A stretch of 6,158 bases of DNA. Origin: an uncultured Neomegalonema sp. Lineage in GTDB: Bacteria > Pseudomonadota > Alphaproteobacteria > Rhodobacterales > Rhodobacteraceae. The notes beneath the pieces were generated by a model. That model was not told the DNA's origin, did not search any database, and saw nothing but the letters and a program-made list of their open reading frames with translations. This document shows positions 1 to 4,624 of the stretch, one piece after another (the first letter of the stretch is position 1; each line of letters opens with the position of its first letter). The translations under genes and the position numbers were made by a program. The stretch covers positions 1-6,158 of the forward strand of contig CALDZQ010000260.1 in assembly GCA_937944035.1 (NCBI GenBank), read 5' to 3'.

Positions 1-68
1 ACCTTGCTTCCGGCAAAGGCGATCATCTCAAGTGCAGAAGCCAAATCTGTCGGTGTGTGATAGGTCAA
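1..68 (-). CDS. Molybdenum hydroxylase FAD-binding subunit, N-terminal fragment (runs off left edge)
   Basis: Reading the minus strand from a TTG at 68-66 gives (M)TYHTPTDLASALEMIAFAG followed by SK and then the window edge, 22 codons with no stop. This opening, an aromatic residue, a short P-x-D/S loop and then an LxxALxxI helix, matches the N terminus of the FAD-binding medium subunit of xanthine dehydrogenase / carbon monoxide dehydrogenase type enzymes (CoxM/XdhA-like). In those proteins the helix leads into an AGGT/AGGQ flavin-binding loop that would lie just outside the window. The subunit passes electrons from the molybdenum subunit to FAD in a cytoplasmic hydroxylase. The TTG start is chosen because an AAGGAAG ribosome site (80-74) sits 5 bases upstream. 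An ATG at 87-85 is in a different frame that soon hits a stop. The assignment rests on only about 20 residues, so the family is moderately sure and the substrate unknown. Confidence 0.6.
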   Translation of the reverse strand, partial: MTYHTPTDLASALEMIAFAGSK

Positions 69-73
69 CCGGA

Positions 74-80
74 CTTCCTT
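74..80 (-). promoter_or_regulatory. Ribosome binding site deciding a TTG start
   Basis: The minus strand reads AAGGAAG, ending 5 bases before the TTG at 68-66. It supports a non-ATG start for the left-edge gene, because the only nearby ATG (87-85) lies upstream of this site and in a dead frame. Confidence 0.6.
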
Positions 81-97
81 TTTTCATTAGCACACAA

Positions 98-127
98 ATG
101 ATATGAATGAAGCCGCGATGCTGTCAA
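98..127 (-). promoter_or_regulatory. Sigma-70-type promoter for the left-edge FAD-subunit gene
   Basis: On the minus strand a perfect TTGACA (-35, 127-122) is followed after 18 bases by TATCAT (-10, 103-98), five of six matches to TATAAT. Transcription would begin near base 91, giving a leader of about 22 bases that contains the ribosome site at 80-74. The promoter lies in the gap after the dipeptidase-like gene. This suggests the molybdenum hydroxylase genes can be transcribed independently of it, although read-through is not excluded since I see no terminator in the gap. Confidence 0.6.
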
Positions 128-165
128 TACGATTTGCATTCGCACGCGCAAGGCAGGCGGTCAGC

Positions 166-1149
166 TCACCGCCCCCCGAACCCCTCATCGAAAAACCGCA
201 GCCAGTTTTCGCCCATAATCCCGGCGGTCTCGCTGTCCGAGAAACCTACAGCCCGCAACCCCGCTTCGATATTGGCGAAGTCGCGGTTGTCGTTGAACCA
301 TGACGGCATCGGCGGGAACCCCGCGTCGCTCGCGGACCCCTCACCGTAGTCAATCCGCTTGGTCCAGCGCCCGACGCGCATCCATTCCACCACGCTGTCC
401 GGCTGATCCTGACACAGATCCGAGCCGATCCCCAGCCGCTCCGCACCCATCAATTCAGCCGTCTTCGCGATCATCCCGCAAAAGCTTTCCAACGTGCAAT
501 CCGACTTGCCCTTCAGGTGATGCGGATACATCGAAAACCCAAGCATCCCGCCGCTCTCGCCCAGCGCTCGCAGCACATGGTCGGATTTATTCCGCAGCGC
601 GGGTTGCCAGAACGCCGCGTTCGCGTGGGTGATGGCGATGGGCCGCGCCGAATGCTCAATCGCCTCCAGCGTCGAACGTTCGCCCGAATGGCTCATATCA
701 ACCACCAGGCCGACGCGGTTCATCTCCGTCACAACCTCGCGGCCCATGCGTGTGAGTCCTGTGTCATCGGCCTCGTAGCACCCCGTGGCCAGCAGGGACT
801 GGTTGTTATAAGTCAACTGCATGAACCGCGCGCCCAGCGTGTGGACGATCTCGACAAGGCCGATGTCGTCCTCAATAGGGGAGGGGTTCTGAAACCCGAA
901 GAAGATCGCCGTCCGGTTCGTCTCCCGCGCCCGGCGCACATCATCACCCGTGCGCGCCATCATAATCAGGTCGTCATACGTCTCGAACCAGCGGTTCCAC
1001 TGTTCGATATTCAGCACAGTCTCGCGGAAATTTTCGTGATACGCGATGGTTACATGCACCGCGTCAACCGCGCCCGCGCGCATTTGCCGGAAAATCTCGT
1101 GTGACCAATTCGCGTATTGCAGGCAGTCTATGCGGTAAGGGCGGGTCAT
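166..1149 (-). CDS. Peptidase M19 (membrane dipeptidase-like) family protein with altered metal site
   Basis: A 327-residue protein of the renal dipeptidase / M19 amidohydrolase fold (TIM barrel). Family landmarks visible in order are: I-D-C-L near residue 8 where the metal-binding strand should begin, F-G-F-Q-N at 84-88, D-M-S-H-S-G at 151-156 (His154), I-T-H-A-N at 173-177 (His175), R-N-K-S-D at 186-190, G-I-G-S-D at 240-244 (Asp244), and the closing G-E-N-W-L-R at 313-318. In canonical enzymes the first metal motif is H-x-D; here the aligned positions read Leu10 and Tyr12, and the bridging Glu is Gln87. From memory, a Pseudomonas dipeptidase-like protein beside the dimethylglycine-catabolism genes (PA5396) has a similar altered N terminus, so this is probably a real subfamily whose reaction need not be dipeptide hydrolysis. 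There is no signal peptide, so it is cytoplasmic. Start: ATG at 1149 with AAGGAG 6 bases upstream. It is divergent from the solute-binding protein gene at 1340, a plausible functional partner. Confidence 0.88.
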   Translation of the reverse strand: MTRPYRIDCLQYANWSHEIFRQMRAGAVDAVHVTIAYHENFRETVLNIEQWNRWFETYDDLIMMARTGDDVRRARETNRTAIFFGFQNPSPIEDDIGLVEIVHTLGARFMQLTYNNQSLLATGCYEADDTGLTRMGREVVTEMNRVGLVVDMSHSGERSTLEAIEHSARPIAITHANAAFWQPALRNKSDHVLRALGESGGMLGFSMYPHHLKGKSDCTLESFCGMIAKTAELMGAERLGIGSDLCQDQPDSVVEWMRVGRWTKRIDYGEGSASDAGFPPMPSWFNDNRDFANIEAGLRAVGFSDSETAGIMGENWLRFFDEGFGGR

Positions 1150-1155
1150 GGCGTT

Positions 1156-1161
1156 CTCCTT
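1156..1161 (-). promoter_or_regulatory. Ribosome binding site of the M19 gene
   Basis: AAGGAG on the minus strand, 6 bases from the ATG at 1149-1147. It is a strong site that fixes the start of the dipeptidase-like gene. Confidence 0.75.
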
Positions 1162-1252
1162 GGTGTCGCCCTATCGCTAACGCGCCCCCATTGTGAGGCA
1201 AAGCATAAATTCCGCAAACGGCTGCACATGAACAGTTTTTCCGATACAAGGC

Positions 1253-1293
1253 TTTACATCGGCGGCGTCCTGACGAAAATTACGCCGTGTAAA
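1253..1293. promoter_or_regulatory. Large imperfect inverted repeat in the divergent gap
   Basis: TTTACA (1253-1258) plus CGGCG (1260-1264) are mirrored by CGCCG (1283-1287) plus TGTAAA (1288-1293). This makes an 11-base-pair stem with a single bulged T at 1259 and an 18-base loop. It lies midway between the divergent M19 and solute-binding protein genes. It could be a two-half-site operator for a shared regulator or an RNA hairpin in the leader of the plus-strand gene. TTTACA also resembles a -35 box, but no good -10 follows at the right distance. The regulatory role is inference. Confidence 0.4.
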
Positions 1294-1299
1294 TGATAA

Positions 1300-1321
1300 G
1301 ATCGCTCTCCGATTTGCGATC
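1300..1321. promoter_or_regulatory. Second inverted repeat GATCGC-N10-GCGATC before the solute-binding protein gene
   Basis: Perfect 6-base arms at 1300-1305 and 1316-1321 separated by 10 bases, ending 7 bases before the GGGAG ribosome site at 1329. The centre-to-centre arm spacing of 16 bases would suit a dimeric repressor. Alternatively the element folds in the mRNA leader close to the ribosome site. No T tract follows on the plus strand, so it is not an intrinsic terminator for plus-strand transcripts. Confidence 0.4.
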
Positions 1322-1328
1322 AAAAAAC

Positions 1329-1333
1329 GGGAG
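1329..1333 (+). promoter_or_regulatory. Ribosome binding site of the solute-binding protein gene
   Basis: GGGAG lies 6 bases upstream of the ATG at 1340. This spacing supports the chosen start, from which a complete Tat-type signal peptide is read. Confidence 0.65.
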
Positions 1334-1339
1334 ACTAGA

Positions 1340-2878
1340 ATGAGCCTTATTAAGATCAACCGCCGCGAAGCCATACAATACGGGGGCGCAGCCGCGATTG
1401 CCCTATCCGCCGGGGGTGCGTTGGCGGCTCCGAAATCGGGTGGAACTTTGCGCGTAGGTAAAGCCCACGGCCAGACCACCGACTCTTACGACCCGGCAAC
1501 CCACGAAAACGGCTTCATGCTGGCGTTCACGCATACGCTGCACAATTACCTGACCGAAGTCGCGCCGGATGGCTCGTTGGTCGGCGAATTGGCTGAAAGC
1601 TGGGAAGCATCGCCGGATGCGAAGGAATGGACCTTTAAAATCCGCAGTGCCGAATTCCACAATGGTGATAAAATAACTCCCGCAGACGTGATTGCCTCGA
1701 TCAACCATCACCGGGGCGAAGATTCCAAATCAGCGGCAAAAGTGCTGGTCGAGCCGATCCAGGAATTGATGGCGAAAGGCGATGACGCCGTCGTCTTTAA
1801 GCTGGATGCAGGCAATGCCGACTTCCCGTTTATTCTCAGCGATTATCACCTGCCCATCGGTCCCGCCAAGGACGGTAAAGTCGATTGGACCAACGGCATC
1901 GGCTCCGGTCCTTACAAGCTCGACAGTTTTGAGCCGGGCGTTCGGGCCAAATTCAGCCGCAACGACAATTACTGGAAAACAGGGCGCGGCCATTTTGATG
2001 CGGTCGAGCTGCTCGCCATCGTCGATCCGGTTGCCCGCACCAACGCCCTCGTCACGGGCGAAGTGGATGTGATCGACCGCGTTGAACTGAAAACCGTCAA
2101 CCTGCTCAAGCGTAAGCGCGGCATCAATGTGCTGACCACCGAAGGGACGCAGCACTACACGTTCGTCATGGACACGCGCGCCGAGCCGTTCAACGATGTG
2201 AACGTCCGCCTCGCTCTCAAACATGCTGTGGACCGCGATGCGCTGGTCGATAAAGTCCTGCAAGGCTATGGCTCTGCCGGTAACGACCATCCGATCGGTC
2301 GTGGCCAGCCGTTCTTCGCCAAAGATCTTGAGCAACGCAGCTTTGATCCTGATAAATCCAAGTTCCACCTGAAGAAGGCGGGCATGGAGGGCCTGCAAAT
2401 CTCGCTCAAATCCGCTGATGCGGCGTTTGCGGGGGCGGTTGATGCGGCGGTTCTGTTCTCCGAAAGCGCTAAAGAAGCGGGCATCGATCTTAAGGTCGAG
2501 CGTGTGCCGAACGATGGCTACTGGTCCAATGTATGGATGAGTGAACCGTTCTGCGCCTGCTACTGGGGCGGTCGCCCGACCTGCGATTGGATGTTCTCCA
2601 CCGCATATAAGAGCGGCGTGAACTGGAACGACTCGTTCTGGGCCAATGACCGCTTCGACTCGCTGCTGATCGAGGCGCGTTCGGAACTGGACGATGGCAA
2701 GCGCGAGGAAATGTACGCCGAAATGCAAGGCCTCGTTCGCGATGACGGCGGAACCATCGTTCCGATGTTCGCACAGTATGTCTTTGCGATTTCCGATAAG
2801 GTTAACCACGAAGAAAACATGGCCTCTAACTGGGCAATGGACGGCGAGCGCTTTGCGGAGCGCTGGTGGTTCGCGTAA
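1340..2878 (+). CDS. Tat-exported ABC transporter solute-binding protein, family 5 (DppA/OppA-like)
   Basis: A 512-residue periplasmic receptor, close to the usual length of peptide/nickel-class binding proteins (SBP_bac_5). The N terminus has a twin-arginine motif N-R-R-E-A-I at residues 7-12, a hydrophobic stretch rich in Ala/Gly, and a probable A-L-A cleavage near residue 29, so export by Tat is likely. Family landmarks are L-A-E-S-W at 84-88 with W-T-F-K-I-R at 97-102, F-H-N-G-D at 106-110, T-P-A-D-V at 113-117, G-S-G-P-Y at 188-192, and the P-F-N-D-V-N-V-R-L-A-L segment at 283-293 that begins the second lobe. A ligand-region segment at 402-418 (Y-W-G-G-R-P-T) carries three cysteines at 405, 407 and 415. 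The ligand could be a peptide, opine or modified amino compound; sequence alone does not decide. No permease or ATPase gene follows before the terminator, so it is an orphan receptor or shares a membrane complex encoded elsewhere. It is divergent from the M19 gene. Confidence 0.92.
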   Translation: MSLIKINRREAIQYGGAAAIALSAGGALAAPKSGGTLRVGKAHGQTTDSYDPATHENGFMLAFTHTLHNYLTEVAPDGSLVGELAESWEASPDAKEWTFKIRSAEFHNGDKITPADVIASINHHRGEDSKSAAKVLVEPIQELMAKGDDAVVFKLDAGNADFPFILSDYHLPIGPAKDGKVDWTNGIGSGPYKLDSFEPGVRAKFSRNDNYWKTGRGHFDAVELLAIVDPVARTNALVTGEVDVIDRVELKTVNLLKRKRGINVLTTEGTQHYTFVMDTRAEPFNDVNVRLALKHAVDRDALVDKVLQGYGSAGNDHPIGRGQPFFAKDLEQRSFDPDKSKFHLKKAGMEGLQISLKSADAAFAGAVDAAVLFSESAKEAGIDLKVERVPNDGYWSNVWMSEPFCACYWGGRPTCDWMFSTAYKSGVNWNDSFWANDRFDSLLIEARSELDDGKREEMYAEMQGLVRDDGGTIVPMFAQYVFAISDKVNHEENMASNWAMDGERFAERWWFA

Positions 2879-2907
2879 ACACCTCGCCTTTTCGATGATA
2901 CACTCAG

Positions 2908-2938
2908 CCCTCCCCGTTCACGCGGGGAGGGTTTTTTT
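2908..2938 (+). terminator. Intrinsic terminator of the solute-binding protein gene
   Basis: A perfect 9-base-pair GC-rich stem, CCCTCCCCG (2908-2916) with CGGGGAGGG (2923-2931), with a 6-base loop and seven consecutive T residues at 2932-2938. It begins 30 bases after the stop codon. The T tract is only on the plus strand, so it acts mainly on transcripts from the solute-binding protein gene and shows that this gene ends its unit here. Confidence 0.92.
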
Positions 2939-2958
2939 ATCACCGGATCCGATGGCAA

Positions 2959-3207
2959 TTACCGCCGCCGCTGCCGCCGTCTGGCAGACGGGCGCAGGAC
3001 GGCGATGTCAATCCGGTCCGAACTGAAAAAGCCGGGAATAAGGGTCGCGCGCTTGACGCCGCCGCAAATCGAACACTGGTAATCGGCACTGGCTTTATTA
3101 AAAACAGATGCGGGCCTGACCGAGATCAGCATCATCCGCGTGGGGCGCGATGCACAACCGCACATCATTTCCAAATTGCGTTCAGGACTGTTACTATGGC
3201 GGCTCAT
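2959..3207 (-). CDS. Small four-cysteine zinc-ribbon-like protein, function unknown
   Basis: An 82-residue protein on the minus strand with a near-ideal AGGAGG ribosome site (3221-3216) 8 bases before its ATG, which is the main reason to treat it as real. It has a C-G-C pair at residues 16-18 and a C-S-I-C-G knuckle at 45-49, spaced about 26 residues apart. Between them run M-x-L and a Pro, with an aromatic residue just before the second knuckle. This layout recalls short zinc-ribbon proteins common in alphaproteobacteria that have CxxC-type knuckles around a small beta sheet, although the first pair here is CxC. The C terminus is strongly basic (R-R-R-Q-R-R-R at 76-82), which could bind nucleic acid; that is inference. 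It converges on the solute-binding protein gene, whose terminator lies beyond its stop. I do not recognise a named family, and the tail could be partly accidental extension. Confidence 0.6.
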   Translation of the reverse strand: MSRHSNSPERNLEMMCGCASRPTRMMLISVRPASVFNKASADYQCSICGGVKRATLIPGFFSSDRIDIAVLRPSARRRQRRR

Positions 3208-3215
3208 ATCAGTAT

Positions 3216-3221
3216 CCTCCT
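3216..3221 (-). promoter_or_regulatory. Ribosome binding site of the zinc-ribbon-like gene
   Basis: AGGAGG on the minus strand with an 8-base spacer to the ATG at 3207-3205. It is the strongest ribosome site in the window and the best evidence that the small gene is translated. Confidence 0.7.
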
Positions 3222-3247
3222 ATTTTAAGCCGTCAGAAATTGTTTGA

Positions 3248-3291
3248 GGTCACAGTAAAGCGACGCCCGAAACTTGCGTTTTACGGTCACA
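3248..3291. repeat. Hairpin flanked by 7-base direct repeats GGTCACA
   Basis: GGTCACA occurs at 3248-3254 and again at 3285-3291. The 30 bases between them form a hairpin whose arms, GTAAAGCG (3255-3262) and CGTTTTAC (3277-3284), pair over 8 positions with one G-T wobble, and the arms abut the direct repeats exactly. It lies 41 to 84 bases upstream of the zinc-ribbon-like gene. It could be a paired operator or the scar of a tiny inverted-repeat insertion with a target duplication; chance is also possible. Confidence 0.4.
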
Positions 3292-3422
3292 CAAAGACCT
3301 GATGCTTTCACAGGCTGAAGCGCCATAGAAAGCTGTGCTAAGGGTTAATTAAATCAGCGGAAAAATACGCCAGCGACTTGGAAGAAAAGCCCGCAAAAAG
3401 GACAAATATGCAGACTTTAAGT

Positions 3423-3523
3423 GGTTTCCATGCAAACCGGAAAGATAGAGGCGGGTTTGCAGCGGATAAGCGAACAAGCTGTTCGCTGTTATCGGCAAAG
3501 TCCCATATTCGTAAGGACTGCCG
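3423..3523. repeat. Cluster of three adjacent stem-loops
   Basis: Three consecutive inverted repeats fill about 100 bases. The first pairs TGCAAACC (3431-3438) with GGTTTGCA (3454-3461), 8 base pairs. The second pairs GATAAGCGAACA (3465-3476) with TGTTCGC (3480-3486) and TTATC (3489-3493), 12 base pairs with a 2-base bulge and a 3-base loop. The third pairs CGGC (3493-3496) and AGTCC (3499-3503) with GGACT (3515-3519) and GCCG (3520-3523), 9 base pairs with a 2-base bulge. GGTTT at 3423-3427 can also pair with AAACC at 3434-3438, which would compete with the first stem. The layout suggests a structured RNA or a dispersed intergenic repeat; no known family is recognised and neither strand is favoured. 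Confidence 0.45.
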
Positions 3524-3601
3524 GATTATGCCACGCAAGAGCGATAAAATAATTCATGTAATTTAACCTCCCTGCTTGTGCTCAACGACATAATAACGCC
3601 G

Positions 3602-3611
3602 TATAATTATA
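3602..3611. promoter_or_regulatory. Palindromic TATAATTATA, possible -10 element
   Basis: A perfect -10 consensus TATAAT is present on both strands inside an AT-rich tract about 100 bases before the hydrolase start. No good -35 box lies 16-18 bases upstream on either strand. A TTGACT at 3628-3633 on the plus strand also lacks a good -10 partner. The hydrolase promoter is probably in this tract, but I cannot fix it. Confidence 0.25.
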
Positions 3612-3710
3612 GATAGCCGAGATTTTCTTGACTGACAACTTTTAATACATGAGTTATCGAAAATAATTCATTGTTCTTTATTCGTACTTCAAATAAAAGG
3701 CCGAGACCTC

Positions 3711-4589
3711 ATGCCCTTCGACCCACAAGTCAGCGCCTTTATCGATAAGGTCAACGCTTTCGCCGCCCCTGCCGGATCGGACATTCAGACGATCCGCGAT
3801 GCCTATAACCATAGCCGCGCACAGCTTTCGCCGCAGCGCCCGACGGGCCTGACAATCACGGAGATAACCCTCGCAGGACGCCCCGCCCGCCGCTATCGTC
3901 CGGCTGATCCGCATGGTGAGGCGCTATTTTTCCACGGTGGCGGTTACAATCTCGGCAATCTCGACAGCCATGATACCATCTGCGCCGAGCTTGCCGCCCG
4001 CGCGGGCTGCACGCTCACCGCTTTCGACTACCGCCTCGCGCCGGAGCATCAATTCCCCGCCGCCCATGACGATGCGCTCGCCGCCGCAAGCGCGTTATCG
4101 CAGAGCGGCCCTGTTGTGTTGATCGGTGACTCCGCCGGGGCCAATCTTGCCGCCGCAACCGCCATCGCTTTGCGCGGAACCGCCCGCATCAGCGGTCAGG
4201 TGCTGATCTACCCCGAATTGGGCGGCCAAGCCCTCGCGCTGCCGTCCTACACGGAAAAAGCGGATGCCCCGCTTCTCAGCGCAGCGGATGTGAAGCAACT
4301 TCGTGCGGATGCGGGATTATCCGATACCGACCCCCGCGCGACACCGTTGCTGGAGGATGATCTGACGGGCGTTGCCCCCTGCATCGCCTTTGCCGCCGCC
4401 GAAGACCCGCTGCGCGATGACGCCACCGCCTTTGCTGATAAACTGCGCGCGGCAGGCGTCACCGCTTCCGCCATAATCGAGCCGGGTTTGCCCCACGCCT
4501 ACCTCGTCGCCCGCCACAGCACAGACCGCGCCCGCGACGCCTTCACCGCCATCGTCAAAGCGCTCGCCGGGTTTGCGGGGGACCGATAG
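3711..4589 (+). CDS. Alpha/beta hydrolase, hormone-sensitive-lipase (esterase) type
   Basis: A 292-residue cytoplasmic serine hydrolase with the hallmarks of the bacterial HSL / family IV esterases. These are the oxyanion motif H-G-G-G at residues 75-78, followed by D-Y-R-L-A-P-E at 106-112, the nucleophile elbow G-D-S-A-G at 139-143 (Ser141), an acid in E-D-P-L-R-D-D (Asp232), and the catalytic His262 in G-L-P-H-A. The triad is therefore complete, and the length fits the family (about 290-320). Such enzymes cleave short-chain esters or related carboxylic substrates; some relatives act on N-formylkynurenine or other amides, so the natural substrate is open. There is no signal peptide. The start at 3711 has only a modest AAAAGG (3695-3700) 10 bases upstream. 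The gene appears monocistronic and converges on the TPR-ATP-grasp gene with a 35-base gap that lacks a clear terminator. Confidence 0.9.
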   Translation: MPFDPQVSAFIDKVNAFAAPAGSDIQTIRDAYNHSRAQLSPQRPTGLTITEITLAGRPARRYRPADPHGEALFFHGGGYNLGNLDSHDTICAELAARAGCTLTAFDYRLAPEHQFPAAHDDALAAASALSQSGPVVLIGDSAGANLAAATAIALRGTARISGQVLIYPELGGQALALPSYTEKADAPLLSAADVKQLRADAGLSDTDPRATPLLEDDLTGVAPCIAFAAAEDPLRDDATAFADKLRAAGVTASAIIEPGLPHAYLVARHSTDRARDAFTAIVKALAGFAGDR

Positions 4590-4624
4590 GGATGCTTCAG
4601 GCTGATTTCTTATAGAAAAGGCGG

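Larger units (their letters stand above)
3208..3710. other. 503-base intergenic region with several inverted repeats
   Basis: This region separates the minus-strand zinc-ribbon-like gene from the plus-strand hydrolase gene, so it should hold both promoters. I see no convincing protein gene. A 52-codon frame at 3408-3566 (plus) has an AAGGA-like site before its ATG but no recognisable motif, and it overlaps dense hairpins, so I treat it as doubtful. Structures present are a 30-base hairpin bounded by direct repeats (3248-3291), three adjacent stem-loops (3431-3523), and an AT-rich tract from about 3545 to 3700 containing the palindrome TATAATTATA (3602-3611). From 3292 to 3420 I see nothing beyond a PacI-like TTAATTAA at 3346-3353. 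No tRNA or transposase is evident. Confidence 0.6.

Noticed and set aside
517..1104. A 195-codon plus-strand open frame inside the M19 gene
   Set aside because: It is antisense to a well-supported gene with conserved family motifs and has no recognisable domain; GC-rich codon use creates long shadow frames.
1730..2809. A 359-codon minus-strand open frame opposite the solute-binding protein gene
   Set aside because: It is the antisense shadow of a clear family-5 binding protein; no domain and no convincing ribosome site.
3338..3538. A 66-codon minus-strand frame across the stem-loop cluster
   Set aside because: No ribosome site was found and no domain is recognisable; it overlaps strong inverted repeats that explain the region better.
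3628..3657. TTGACT as a -35 box for the hydrolase gene
   Set aside because: At spacers of 16-18 bases the downstream hexamers match TATAAT at no more than three positions.
166..4589. A single new multi-gene defence or biosynthetic system spanning the window
   Set aside because: Gene orientations alternate, units are separated by a strong terminator and long gaps, and the encoded families are common metabolic ones; nothing in the sequence ties them into one system.
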